Position numbers and translations under genes: made by a program. Positions 1 through 8,483 of a DNA stretch of 12,918 nt are shown here, one piece after another. This stretch comes from JBBTDV01 sp038042605 (GTDB lineage Bacteria; Bdellovibrionota; UBA1018), in NCBI GenBank assembly GCA_964358645.1, contig CAYHPW010000069.1, positions 1-12,918 of the forward strand, read 5' to 3'. Below the pieces are notes generated by a model. That model ran no database searches, was not told the origin of the DNA, and saw nothing but the letters and a program-made list of their open reading frames with translations. Each line of letters opens with the position of its first letter. Position 1 is the stretch's first letter.

Positions 1-1191
1 GAAATAAAACACAAAATGACTAATGACGGCTACGCGCATACAGACTTCGCTGTTTTTTACAGAACCAATGCGCAGAGCCGGCAATTTGAAGATATTTTAA
101 GGCGTGACAAAATACCGTATCAGATCATAGGTGGCCTTCGTTTTTATGACCGCAAGGAAATAAAGGACATCCTCGCTTATTTTAAAGTCATCGTGAACCC
201 TGAAGACTCATTGAGCTTCAAGCGGATTATTAATGTGCCAAGAAGGGGCATCGGCGGCACCACGTTGAAGAAGCTAGAAGCCATGCAAACCTTGCCACCG
301 CAGCGAAGTTTTTGGGAAGTGCTTGAGCATGCGGCATCGGACCAGTCCACCGCTTCAAGGAAGCTTAGCCAGTTCGTAACGATGGTTAAAAAGTTCATGG
401 CAGCGCAAAAAACGATGCTCTTGTCCGAACTTTATCATCTCATATTGAATGAAACCGGTTATGTACGTGAATTAAAACAGGACGGCACGGAAGAAGCTCT
501 CGCAAGAATCGACAACCTCGAAGAATTCGATACCGTGATAAATGAATTCGAAAGCGGATATAAAGATACTCTTCCCAAAGATTCTTTGCTCCCGCTTTTT
601 TTGGAACAAGCCGCGCTTGTCACGGACATTGACACCGCTAACGAGGCTGGCGCGTTGTCATTGAAGCTGATGACCCTGCATTCATCAAAAGGCCTGGAGT
701 TCCCGGTCGTATTTATGGTTGGGATGGAAGAAGGGCTTTTCCCTTCAATTAGGCTGTGGGAGGAGCAATCGGATGACGATATAGAAGAAGAACGCAGACT
801 CTGCTATGTCGGCATGACACGCGCCAGGGAAGAGCTGTACCTGCTTGACGCGCGCACCAGACGGATCCACGGCGAAACAAATTACCAAAGGCCGTCACGT
901 TTTTTTGACGAGATCCCCGATGTTGAAGCAAGAAATATCGCGTCTTCATTCGCTCCTTCGTATTTACCGGCGTATCCACAGGCATATCCATGGCGACGTC
1001 CCGTAGCAACAGCATCGGCGGCAGTTGGAGAGAAACGTATAAATCATCCGGAATACGGCCAGGGCAGAGTGATTTCCGTTGAAGGATCAGGAGCGGATGA
1101 AAAAATAGTCGTGGAGTTCAGTGGTAGTAACAGGAGAAAATTTCTCCTGCGTTACGTAGCACCTTTTATAGAAGGGAACGAGCGTGATTGA
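1..1191 (+). CDS. uvrD: UvrD/PcrA-type DNA helicase, C-terminal part (5' end outside window)
   Basis: This is the C-terminal ~396 residues of a superfamily 1 3'-5' helicase, which unwinds DNA in excision and mismatch repair and at stalled replication or transcription complexes. The frame is open from base 1, so the ATG at 16 is internal. Visible motifs: YRTNAQSR (motif IV, near 58-81), the IIGG/FYDRKEIKD segment and NVPRRGIG of the 2A/2B region, LMTLHSSKGLEFPVV (motif V, near 667-711) and YVGMTRAREELYL (motif VI, near 805-843). The last ~55 residues (INHPEYGQGRVISVEGSG onward, from about 1039) match the Tudor-like C-terminal domain of UvrD/PcrA that contacts RNA polymerase. The N-terminal Walker A half is missing only because the window starts late. 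UvrD and PcrA cannot be told apart from this part. The end overlaps gatC by 8 bp, so the two are probably translationally coupled. Confidence 0.95.
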   Translation, partial: EIKHKMTNDGYAHTDFAVFYRTNAQSRQFEDILRRDKIPYQIIGGLRFYDRKEIKDILAYFKVIVNPEDSLSFKRIINVPRRGIGGTTLKKLEAMQTLPPQRSFWEVLEHAASDQSTASRKLSQFVTMVKKFMAAQKTMLLSELYHLILNETGYVRELKQDGTEEALARIDNLEEFDTVINEFESGYKDTLPKDSLLPLFLEQAALVTDIDTANEAGALSLKLMTLHSSKGLEFPVVFMVGMEEGLFPSIRLWEEQSDDDIEEERRLCYVGMTRAREELYLLDARTRRIHGETNYQRPSRFFDEIPDVEARNIASSFAPSYLPAYPQAYPWRRPVATASAAVGEKRINHPEYGQGRVISVEGSGADEKIVVEFSGSNRRKFLLRYVAPFIEGNERD

Positions 1192-1474
1192 AGTCAATGA
1201 GGAATTGACAAGAAAAGTAGCCGAGCTAGCAAGGCTTGAACTTTCTGAGAACGAGGTCAAGGCTTTTACCGGTCAGCTTGATGTTGTCTTAAAATATATA
1301 GAACTGCTTCAACAAGTAGATCTTGTCAGGCCCGATGGCAGCGCGATCGAACCGCTTGTAAACCCAATGGAGACCGAGACGCCTTTTCTAAGGCCAGACC
1401 GCAGCGTGGACAAATCAGTGCAAACACGCGGTATCACGGATGGCGATGGATATAAGGTCCCGCAAATTATTTAA
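1184..1474 (+). CDS. gatC: Asp/Glu-tRNA amidotransferase subunit C
   Basis: GatC is the small subunit of the GatCAB amidotransferase. It wraps around the GatA-GatB interface and stabilises the complex. At 96 residues it has the family's usual length. It shows the N-terminal helical pair (ELTRKVAELARLELSENEV) that packs on GatA, the conserved Q-L-D...L-x-x-V-D helix end, and the C-terminal LRPDR...GYKVPQII segment, where the K-V-P-x-I ending is the family signature. The start is GTG at 1184, preceded by AAGGGA at 1172-1177 with 6-base spacing and lying inside the helicase gene. gatA follows after a short gap, giving the classical gatCAB order. Family and role are established knowledge; coupling to the helicase is inferred from the overlap. 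Confidence 0.96.
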   Translation: MIEVNEELTRKVAELARLELSENEVKAFTGQLDVVLKYIELLQQVDLVRPDGSAIEPLVNPMETETPFLRPDRSVDKSVQTRGITDGDGYKVPQII

Positions 1475-1477
1475 AGC

Positions 1478-1483
1478 AGGTGG
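1478..1483 (+). promoter_or_regulatory. Ribosome binding site that decides the gatA start
   Basis: AGGTGG lies 5 bases before the GTG at 1489. The in-frame GTG at 1480 lies inside this site and has no Shine-Dalgarno sequence of its own, so 1489 is the better start. Numbering from 1489 also places the catalytic residues at K79, S154 and S178, as remembered for characterised GatA proteins. Confidence 0.65.
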
Positions 1484-1488
1484 TTTGT

Positions 1489-2955
1489 GTGAGTGAGCAT
1501 ACTGTCAGATCGATACATGATTCCCTGGATAAGAAAGAAATTTCTGTCGTTGAACTGGTAAAGGGATTTATCGCGTCTTGCAAGGCCAGCACGCACAACG
1601 TTTGCCTTACTATCTGCGAGGAGCGGGCATTAAGCCAGGCCGTGGAGGCTGATAAGCTTATTTCCAAAAGCAAGAAAGTGCCGCGTGAAAAAATGCCGCT
1701 TTTCGGAATACCACTTGGGATCAAGGACAACTTAGTGATCGAAGGAGTTAGAACGACCTGTGCTTCCCGTGTTCTAGAAAATTACGTTCCACCATATACC
1801 GCGACTTGTGTGGCTAGACTAGAGGCGGCCGGCGCAATCACGATCGCCAAGCTTAATATGGATGAGTTCGCGATGGGTAGTTCAAATGAGAACTCGGCAT
1901 TTGGAGCGGTCAAACACCCGACACACGCAGATCACACTCCTGGCGGATCAAGCGGCGGCCCGGCTGCGGCTGTCAGAGCGGGTCTATGCGTGGCGGCTCT
2001 GGGTAGCGACACTGGCGGATCGATACGCCTTCCCGCCAGTTATTGCGGGATAGTGGGACTTAAGCCAACTTACGGGCGTGTCAGCCGTTACGGCCTTGTC
2101 GCTTTCGCGTCCTCGCTGGATCAGGTCGGGCCGATGAGCAGCACTGTCGAGGATGCTGCGATCTTGCTTGATGTGATGTCAGGACATGACCCGATGGATT
2201 CAACTTCAGCCACTCATGTACAATTTCATGAACCGTGCGATTTTTTTGATCTTGGTGATTTCAGCCGTCTCAGGATAGGGATCCCGCGTGAGTATTTTGT
2301 CGAAGGTGTTTCCGCACCTGTTGAAAACACCGTCAATGAAGCCATTAAGTGGTTTGAGTCCAGGGGTGCCACGCTTGTTCCAATCAGCTTGCCCCACACT
2401 AAGTACGCCGTTGCCGCATATTATGTCGTAGCAGTGAGTGAAGCTTCGAGCAATCTTGCGAGATATGATGGCGTAAGATACGGAGCAAGGCCTGTGGAGG
2501 CCTCACACGCCGCAGACATCATTTCATTTTACAAGAAGGTGAGATCACAGTTCGGGCCGGAAGTTAAGCGCCGGATCATCCTAGGTACATTCGCACTTTC
2601 CAGCGGATACTCAGAGGCATATTACAAACGGGCCTGCCAGGTTAGAAGGCTTGTTAAAGAGGATTTTGATAATGCCTTTAAGCAAGTTGACCTGATAGCC
2701 TCTCCAGTGTCGCCCACAACGGCTTTTAAGCTTGGTGAAAAGGCTGGCAGTCCGCTTGAAATGTATTTAAACGATACATTCACCATTCCGGCAAATCTTG
2801 CTGGAATCCCCGCCTTAAGCATCCCGTGCGGTACTGATAGTGAGGGACTCCCCATCGGGTTGCAACTCATGTCGGATCGTTTTACCGAAGCAAAACTCCT
2901 TAGAGCCGCTCATGCGTTCGAAAGGCGGGGTACCACAAGAGGTGCGGTAACATGA
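1489..2955 (+). CDS. gatA: Asp/Glu-tRNA amidotransferase subunit A
   Basis: GatA is the amidase-signature subunit of GatCAB. It hydrolyses glutamine (or asparagine) and channels ammonia to GatB for transamidation of Glu-tRNA(Gln) and/or Asp-tRNA(Asn). Counted from GTG 1489 it has 488 residues, close to the usual ~485. The Ser-cisSer-Lys triad is intact: K79 in GIKDN, S154 in the TPGGSSGG loop and S178 in DTGGSIRLPA. The following CGIVGLKPTYGRVSRYGL stretch is the standard amidase signature. The C-terminal part has the AGIPALSIPCG and LPIGLQLM motifs. An alternative in-frame GTG at 1480 would add three residues. The gene follows gatC by 14 bp (5 bp if 1480 is used) and overlaps gatB by ATGA. 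Without the cognate tRNA synthetases in view, whether Asn-, Gln- or both tRNAs are served cannot be decided. Confidence 0.96.
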   Translation: MSEHTVRSIHDSLDKKEISVVELVKGFIASCKASTHNVCLTICEERALSQAVEADKLISKSKKVPREKMPLFGIPLGIKDNLVIEGVRTTCASRVLENYVPPYTATCVARLEAAGAITIAKLNMDEFAMGSSNENSAFGAVKHPTHADHTPGGSSGGPAAAVRAGLCVAALGSDTGGSIRLPASYCGIVGLKPTYGRVSRYGLVAFASSLDQVGPMSSTVEDAAILLDVMSGHDPMDSTSATHVQFHEPCDFFDLGDFSRLRIGIPREYFVEGVSAPVENTVNEAIKWFESRGATLVPISLPHTKYAVAAYYVVAVSEASSNLARYDGVRYGARPVEASHAADIISFYKKVRSQFGPEVKRRIILGTFALSSGYSEAYYKRACQVRRLVKEDFDNAFKQVDLIASPVSPTTAFKLGEKAGSPLEMYLNDTFTIPANLAGIPALSIPCGTDSEGLPIGLQLMSDRFTEAKLLRAAHAFERRGTTRGAVT

Positions 2956-4427
2956 GCGATCACGGGTTTGAAGCAGTCATAGGCCTCGAGATCCACGCGC
3001 AGCTATCCACTGAATCAAAAATTTTTTGTTCATGCCCCGCTAAACCTCCGGCTGGCCGATCAGTGTCCGAAGTAAAAGTGAATGCCAATACCTGCCCGGT
3101 GTGCGCCGGCCACCCGGGATCTTTGCCGGTATTGAACCACAAAGCCGTTGAATACGCGCTCAAGGCGGGGCTCGCAACGAATTGCAAGATAAACCTGAGA
3201 AACTGGTTTTCGCGCAAGAATTATTTCTACCCGGACTTGCCCAAAGGATATCAGATCAGCCAGTACGACAAGCCAGTTTGCGAAAACGGCTGGCTTAATA
3301 TCGAGACCAAGGCTGGACCGAAGAAAATCAGGCTCAAGAGGATACATCTTGAAGAAGATGCCGGCAAGAATGTGCACATGGCTGGGTTTTCCATGATCAA
3401 TCTCAACCGCGCCAGCGTGCCGTTAATCGAGATCGTAAGCGAACCTGATATGGGATCAGCTGAGGAGGCCGGTTCTTACATGAGGGCTCTTCATGCCGTG
3501 GTGACTTATCTTGATATTTGCGACGGAAACATGCAGGAAGGTAACTTCAGATGCGATGCAAATGTAAGCGTGAAAATCAAAAGCGCTAAGGAGTTAGGCA
3601 CAAGAACCGAGATAAAAAATCTAAATTCCTTCAGGTTCGTGGAAAAAGCCATCGACTACGAGATGTCAAGACAAATAGAAGTCATAAAGGCGGGCGGAAG
3701 GATCGTTCAAGAAACAAGAACCTATGATGCCTCAAAAAACATCACATTGCCGATGAGATCAAAGGAAGAAGCCGAGGATTACCGTTACTTCGCTGAACCA
3801 GATCTCTTGCCTCTAGTCATCGATCCAGCCAGGGTTGATGAATTGCGCTTAACCCTGCCGGAACTTCCAGAGCAAAAGCGCGCGCGATTTGTCTTGGAAT
3901 TTAGTTTGCCATGGTATGACGCGGCAGTTTTATCGAGTTCAAGGGCGCTTGCCGAATTTTTCGAAAAAAGCGCAGGGATTCTTTCTTCAAGAGGATTGGA
4001 TGGCAAGGCGGCTGGCAAATCCACGGCGAATCTCCTGATCGGCGAGGTGACCAGGCTGCTTAACGAGGAAAACATTGTGATAGGTGAAAGCAAACTCGTC
4101 CCGGAGCATATAGCCGATGTGGTCCAGCTGCTGGAAGAAAAGGCCGTATCAAGCACCGGCGCGAAAGCGGCGATTTCAGCGGCATGGAAAAGTGGCCACG
4201 CAATCGGCACTATCGTGGAACGGGATGGACTTAGACAGGTCAGTGACAGCGCCGTGCTTGAGCCTTTTGTTGAGAAGGTTATTGCGGCATTCCCCGATCA
4301 GGTGGCAGAATACAAGGCTGGAAAGGTGAAGGTCCTTAGTTTTTTTATCGGTCAGATTATGAAGCAGACCGGTGGCAAGGCCAACCCCGCATTGATACAA
4401 GAGTTAATCAAGAAGAAGCTTTCTTGA
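2952..4427 (+). CDS. gatB: Asp/Glu-tRNA amidotransferase subunit B
   Basis: GatB binds the mischarged tRNA, activates the aminoacyl carboxylate with ATP and transfers ammonia delivered by GatA. At 491 residues it is slightly longer than the typical ~475. The cradle domain shows VIGLEIHAQLST (residues 9-20), CSCP at 26-29, NTCPVCAGHPGSLPVLN from residue 46, then FYPDLPKGYQISQYD, HLEEDAGK, RCDANVS and TEIKNLNSF, all family landmarks. The last ~150 residues form the helical/YqeY-like tail that holds the tRNA, including LIGEVTRLLN and the terminal KANPALIQELIKKKL. The start ATG overlaps the gatA stop, which implies translational coupling. No missing key residue was seen. Confidence 0.97.
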   Translation: MSDHGFEAVIGLEIHAQLSTESKIFCSCPAKPPAGRSVSEVKVNANTCPVCAGHPGSLPVLNHKAVEYALKAGLATNCKINLRNWFSRKNYFYPDLPKGYQISQYDKPVCENGWLNIETKAGPKKIRLKRIHLEEDAGKNVHMAGFSMINLNRASVPLIEIVSEPDMGSAEEAGSYMRALHAVVTYLDICDGNMQEGNFRCDANVSVKIKSAKELGTRTEIKNLNSFRFVEKAIDYEMSRQIEVIKAGGRIVQETRTYDASKNITLPMRSKEEAEDYRYFAEPDLLPLVIDPARVDELRLTLPELPEQKRARFVLEFSLPWYDAAVLSSSRALAEFFEKSAGILSSRGLDGKAAGKSTANLLIGEVTRLLNEENIVIGESKLVPEHIADVVQLLEEKAVSSTGAKAAISAAWKSGHAIGTIVERDGLRQVSDSAVLEPFVEKVIAAFPDQVAEYKAGKVKVLSFFIGQIMKQTGGKANPALIQELIKKKLS

Positions 4428-4439
4428 GGAGAAATACAA

Positions 4440-6869
4440 ATGTTCAAGAAAATAACAATAATTATCGGCAGTCTGATTGCGCTGGTTTTGATCGCGCTAG
4501 TTGTACTTCCATTTGTCATAGACGTGGATAAATACAGGCCCGAAATCGTTAATGCCGTGAACGAGAGAATCAACGGCAAACTGGAACTAGGCAAGCTCAA
4601 GCTTTCGCTCTGGGGACAAGTGCGTGTTGAGGTCGGCGGCCTTTTTCTGTCGGATTCAGACGGATCAAAAATCGTTTCGGTGACCGATGCTTATTTTCAC
4701 ATCCCGTTTATATCCATTTTAAGTGGATCTCCTGTACTTACTTTCAAGATGAAGAAACCGGCGCTTAGCGTGATAAAGAACAAATCAGGTAAATTAAATG
4801 TCATGGCACTGATAAAACCAGCCGCGCCTGCTCCAAAAGCCACGCCATCCGCCACAGGAGCCGAGCCTAAGCCTGCGGAACTTGCCATACCAGGCATCGT
4901 TGCACGTTCACGTCTTGGCATCGAACTTAGCAACGCTGTGCTGGGATACAAAGACGAGGTGAGCGGCCTTTCGACGCGCGTGGATGATCTGAATGTGGTG
5001 CTTAAGGACATCTCGCTTAGCAGGCCTACTCAGATAGAGATCAGTGCCAACCTTGACACTAAAATGGGTGAAAAAGGAAAAGAGATTTTTACCGTAAAAG
5101 GCCCAATGCATATCATCGGGAAGGCTGAGGCGAAAGTAACAGGTGGTCATATTGAAGGCGGTACCCTTTCGCTAAAAACCGATCTTGATTCCATCATGAT
5201 AGAAGCCGCAGGAGGCATGTTCGTTAAAAAGCCCGGTATACCGTTTAATTCTGAACTAGCCATGGCTGCCACGAAGCTGGAAATAAAGATCGACAAATTC
5301 AACGCCAAGTTTCTTAATGCGGAATTGAACGCGAAGGCGACCATAGCTAATTTCGACGATGTAAAACCAAATCCAATGATTAATTTCAACATGACTTCGA
5401 ATGACATAGACATAAAGCCATGGGTGAACCTGATCCCACTGCTTAAAAGCTTTGACCTTGGCGGCGTAATTCATATGGAAGCTACAGCCAAAGGTCCCGC
5501 TGATAAACTTGATTACACCGCAAAACTTAAAGCTGACGCGCTTACAGCCAAGGCTCCTATGCTTAAATCGCAGCCCCGCATCGATGCGCTCGTAAATATT
5601 ATCACCGATAAGGTGGACAGTATTAAGGCCTCCGTGAAGGCTCCTGGCAACGAGCTTGAGATAAGTGGCAAGGTGGTTTCCTTTACCAAGCCATATGTAG
5701 AGTTTGACGTCAGTTCGCCTGGCATGGATCTCGATCAGCTTGTGGACTGGCCACCACCGCGAGCCAAGGCCGTTGTGAAAACATCCGCTGACGGCAAGAC
5801 GGCTGGCAGCGAAGGTACGCCACCAGTTGCAGCTAAAGCAGATTTTGATGCCATGCTAGCCCCGCTTCGCGAAAACAAGATTGCGCAAGCGGCTTCCGCG
5901 CTGGTTAACATCAACATAAAAATGCTAAAGGCCTATAACGTAAAGATGACCGACATCATTTCAAAGGTGTCACTGCGTGATCTCACGGCTTCGGTTGACC
6001 AATTTAACATGAAGCTTTGGGGAGGCGCGGTTAAGGCAACCGCTTCGGCCCAACTGGCGCCGAAAGTGCCGGTTTATAAATTCAACGCCAAAGTCGACAG
6101 CCTTGATGCTGGACAGGCAGTCGCCTCGCAGTTCACGCTTTTCAAGAACACGCTCAAAGGTAAGGTGTTTCTTGATATGAGCGGGGATGGTTCAAGCTTC
6201 AACCCCGATGCGGTTATTTCCAATCTTAAGGCAAAGGGTAGCATGAAGGTGCAAAGGCCATCCTTCACCACGATTGATGTTGGCAAGGCCGCAACGGAAG
6301 CTTTGAACAAAGCCATGGAAAAGGTCGGCGAGAAAATTCCGCAGGCAAAGGGCAAGAATCTTGGTGTGCCAGCAGGCCGTGAGCAGCGTTACGAAGTCGT
6401 TTCATCCGACTTCAGCATCTCCGGAGGCAGGTTTTCTTCGCCTAACCTAGTGGCCAAGGCCGCACCTAACGAGGGCATTGATTTCAAGGGAAACACGGAG
6501 GTCGGCATGAAGGATTTCTCTATCAAGGCGAGATGGGAAATCGTTGACACCTATAATATCACCCGCGCCAGGGATCTCTCCGTCGAGCAAAGCGGCATCA
6601 AGGTCAATCACATTCTTGCTGAAGGAAATCAACCAGTGAAGCTGCCAATCAACGTCGGCTGCACGCTGCTTGCGCCATGTTACACATACACGGAGGTGCC
6701 TGAATACCTGGCTAAAGTGGCCCTCGGCAACGTTACAGGTGCCGTTAAAGGCGCAGCGGAAGCGCGTGTAAAAGATGAACTGAAGAAGCGCGCTGAATCT
6801 TTGATACAGAAAGCGCCTCCCGCCACGCAAAAAAAACTTGAAGATCTAAAGAAAAAGTTCTTCAAATAA
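4440..6869 (+). CDS. AsmA family protein
   Basis: This 809-residue protein begins with a short K-rich start and one membrane segment (about residues 5-27). The typical AsmA start VDVDKYRPEIV-like (here VIDVDKYRPEIVNAVNE) follows, then a long periplasmic domain of repeating beta strands. AsmA-like proteins are large inner-membrane-anchored periplasmic proteins now linked to lipid movement towards the outer membrane. An alanine/proline-rich linker lies near residues 127-147. A second A/P-rich stretch lies near 440-460. The C-terminal part (SFTTIDVGKAA...KNLGVPAG, then LAKVALGNVTGAVKGAAEARVKDELKKRAE) matches the AsmA C-terminal region. GAGGAG at 4426-4431, 8 bases before the ATG, supports the start. 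It follows gatB after 12 bp, so it is probably in the same transcript. The exact subfamily and cargo are not readable from sequence alone. Confidence 0.88.
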   Translation: MFKKITIIIGSLIALVLIALVVLPFVIDVDKYRPEIVNAVNERINGKLELGKLKLSLWGQVRVEVGGLFLSDSDGSKIVSVTDAYFHIPFISILSGSPVLTFKMKKPALSVIKNKSGKLNVMALIKPAAPAPKATPSATGAEPKPAELAIPGIVARSRLGIELSNAVLGYKDEVSGLSTRVDDLNVVLKDISLSRPTQIEISANLDTKMGEKGKEIFTVKGPMHIIGKAEAKVTGGHIEGGTLSLKTDLDSIMIEAAGGMFVKKPGIPFNSELAMAATKLEIKIDKFNAKFLNAELNAKATIANFDDVKPNPMINFNMTSNDIDIKPWVNLIPLLKSFDLGGVIHMEATAKGPADKLDYTAKLKADALTAKAPMLKSQPRIDALVNIITDKVDSIKASVKAPGNELEISGKVVSFTKPYVEFDVSSPGMDLDQLVDWPPPRAKAVVKTSADGKTAGSEGTPPVAAKADFDAMLAPLRENKIAQAASALVNINIKMLKAYNVKMTDIISKVSLRDLTASVDQFNMKLWGGAVKATASAQLAPKVPVYKFNAKVDSLDAGQAVASQFTLFKNTLKGKVFLDMSGDGSSFNPDAVISNLKAKGSMKVQRPSFTTIDVGKAATEALNKAMEKVGEKIPQAKGKNLGVPAGREQRYEVVSSDFSISGGRFSSPNLVAKAAPNEGIDFKGNTEVGMKDFSIKARWEIVDTYNITRARDLSVEQSGIKVNHILAEGNQPVKLPINVGCTLLAPCYTYTEVPEYLAKVALGNVTGAVKGAAEARVKDELKKRAESLIQKAPPATQKKLEDLKKKFFK

Positions 6870-6881
6870 TTTGACGGTAAT

Positions 6882-7808
6882 ATGGTTTTTAAGCGTGCTT
6901 CGATAGATCTTGGGACGAATACCTGTTTGCTTCTAATAGCGGAATGTGACGCTCTCGGTGAGGTCTGTGATGTTTTCACTGATATTTCAACCATCGTAAG
7001 ACTTGGTGAAGGGGTCGACAAGAACCGCATGCTTAGCGATGTGGCCATGGACCGCACTGTTGTTTGTTTGAAAGATTATGCCGCCAGAGTCAAGGCAGCC
7101 GGTATCGCGGTTGGCGAAGCGATATGCGTTGCCACAAGCCAGGCACGCGATGCCGGAAACAGCGCGGATTTTTTCGCGATGGTTGAACGTGGGACTGGTT
7201 TTAAATTCAGAGTAATTTCCGGTGATGACGAAGCCAGATTGACCTTTCTCGGATCTTTGTCACGGGACATGAATCCAGAAAACTCGGCTGTAATCGATAT
7301 CGGCGGAGGAAGCACCGAGATCATCTCTCATTCCGGCGGGATCAGCATGGATATTGGTTCCGTGAGATTCACGGAGCGCTTCTTGAAGTCAGATCCCGTG
7401 ACGGATAACGAATTCTGGTCCTGCCAGCAGGCCATAGATGATGCAATCGTCAAGGCCGGATTTATCGAGTGGCGCAGTTCCCTGCCTGCCAGTGTCAGGT
7501 TCATAGCAGTCGCCGGAACCGCCACCACGCTTGCAGCGTGGTATCTTGGTCTCGAAAAGTTTGATGCCGCAAAAGTCGGCAAAGTCGTGCTCAGCCGCGG
7601 TGATATACACCGGATGGTTGAGGAGCTTAAATGGAGGACCATCACCGAGCGCGGCCGGCTCCAAGGAATCGAGCCGGCCAGGGCCGATGTAATTCTTTGC
7701 GGCGCGATGATCCTGTGGCGCGTGATGGAAATGCTTAAGTTCTACGAATGCAATGTTAGCGCGCGCGGACTGAGATATGGCGTTCTTAAACGCGCTCCTA
7801 TAAATTAA
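6882..7808 (+). CDS. Ppx/GppA family phosphatase
   Basis: This is a 308-residue member of the ASKHA-fold exopolyphosphatase / guanosine pentaphosphatase family, which releases phosphate from polyphosphate or converts pppGpp to ppGpp. Visible motifs: ASIDLGTNTCLLLIAE near the start (phosphate 1 loop), VATSQARDAGNSADF, ISGDDEARLTFLGSL with the expected D/E-E-A pattern, AVIDIGGGSTEII (phosphate 2 loop) and VAGTATTLAAW (adenosine-type loop). It is the short, two-domain form (~300 residues), without the C-terminal helical/HD part of the ~500-residue enterobacterial enzymes. It follows the AsmA-like gene after 12 bp. The Shine-Dalgarno sequence is weak. Its 3' end overlaps the convergent small gene by 11 bp, and no hairpin terminator is seen. 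Polyphosphate and pppGpp activities cannot be separated here. Confidence 0.9.
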   Translation: MVFKRASIDLGTNTCLLLIAECDALGEVCDVFTDISTIVRLGEGVDKNRMLSDVAMDRTVVCLKDYAARVKAAGIAVGEAICVATSQARDAGNSADFFAMVERGTGFKFRVISGDDEARLTFLGSLSRDMNPENSAVIDIGGGSTEIISHSGGISMDIGSVRFTERFLKSDPVTDNEFWSCQQAIDDAIVKAGFIEWRSSLPASVRFIAVAGTATTLAAWYLGLEKFDAAKVGKVVLSRGDIHRMVEELKWRTITERGRLQGIEPARADVILCGAMILWRVMEMLKFYECNVSARGLRYGVLKRAPIN

Positions 7809-8034
7809 GCTCTTGTCTTAGAGCCCTGGCAAGAGCCTTGTCTCTAAGCGCAAGACGGCTTAGCAGAGATTCGCGGAACGTGGGATCCGCTATTCTCAGC
7901 ATGTCTAGAACCTGACGAAAGCCGTTGATCGGTATTCTTTTTTCTTCGGGTGGCTCGGTCGGCCGCCCTTGATTTCCTGTGTGATTTTCAGTGCGTTGTT
8001 CGGTTTTTGTGACGTGTTCTTTTTCCGTGATCAC
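7798..8034 (-). CDS. Small protein with FliG-like helical tail, unknown function
   Basis: The gene is not recognised as a named family. It encodes 78 residues with a GTG start. Residues 1-35 are polar, rich in E, T, N and P, and probably disordered. Residues 38-76 read as amphipathic helices with the pattern F..VL.ML..ADP..RE.LL..L..RD..LA..LR. That pattern resembles the ARM-like repeat of FliG middle domains (VL..L....E..L..L...DP.LA..IR). This resemblance is judged by eye and is inference only; no flagellar gene is in view. The GTGA overlap (8031-8034) with the stop of the upstream coiled-coil gene makes co-translation likely. The stop codon lies inside the last codons of the opposite-strand ppx. 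It is accepted as real because of the coupled start and the coherent helical pattern, not because of homology. Confidence 0.65.
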   Translation of the reverse strand: MITEKEHVTKTEQRTENHTGNQGRPTEPPEEKRIPINGFRQVLDMLRIADPTFRESLLSRLALRDKALARALRQELNL

Positions 8035-8483
8035 GTTGATATCCCTTCCTTTTCTTTCCTGGATGCCCTCTTGGCTTGTTCATGTACGGTTTCAACTGAG
8101 GTCTGAAGTTGCTTGCGTAGCGTGTTCATTTGTAAATCGGCATTTTTCTTATATTCCGAAATCCGTTGATGATGCGTGGTCCTGAATTTCGTCAATTCCT
8201 CTTCAGCGGCTTTCTGCTCGGCGCTTAGCTGTTGTTTGGCGCTTAACCGAACATTGTGGAGTTTTTCCTCCAGCGCTTCTGCTTCCTTGGAAATCTGGAC
8301 ATCGTAATTGCGCTTCATTTCCTCGAGCTGGTGCGCGCTGCTTTCGATGACACGCTGTAATTCATCATCATTGTTTGATTTTACTTCACGTAGCTCAAGC
8401 TCGTGCTTTTGTTGGAGCTGTTGCCGGTAATTCTTCATCTTAAAATCATCTATTGCAATACGAGAAAGCATGTCCGATGGCAT
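8031..8483 (-). CDS. Charged coiled-coil protein, unknown function
   Basis: This is a 150-residue protein with no signal peptide or membrane segment, so probably cytoplasmic. Nearly the whole length from about residue 12 to 140 is rich in E, K, Q, R, L and A in heptad-like spacing (for example QQLQQKHELELREVK, EAEALEEKLHNVRLSAKQQ, AEQKAAEEELTKFR), as expected for a long continuous coiled coil. No catalytic motif is seen. The ATG at 8483 is preceded by GAGGG (8491-8495 on the opposite strand) with 7-base spacing. It is the first gene of a two-gene unit and is coupled by a 4-bp GTGA overlap to the small FliG-like gene, which suggests that the two products act together, for instance as scaffold and adaptor. 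That is inference; such a composition also gives spurious matches to many coiled-coil families. Confidence 0.75.
   Translation of the reverse strand: MPSDMLSRIAIDDFKMKNYRQQLQQKHELELREVKSNNDDELQRVIESSAHQLEEMKRNYDVQISKEAEALEEKLHNVRLSAKQQLSAEQKAAEEELTKFRTTHHQRISEYKKNADLQMNTLRKQLQTSVETVHEQAKRASRKEKEGIST

Noticed and set aside
3785..4210. 141-residue minus-strand open frame inside gatB
   Set aside because: It is antisense to a conserved enzyme gene, rich in S, A and P, with no ribosome binding site or recognisable pattern.
7809..7836. Inverted repeat GCTCTTG...CAAGAGC considered as a terminator between ppx and the convergent gene
   Set aside because: The stem is 7 bp with a 14-base loop, there is no T run on either side, and it lies within the coding sequence of the small minus-strand gene.
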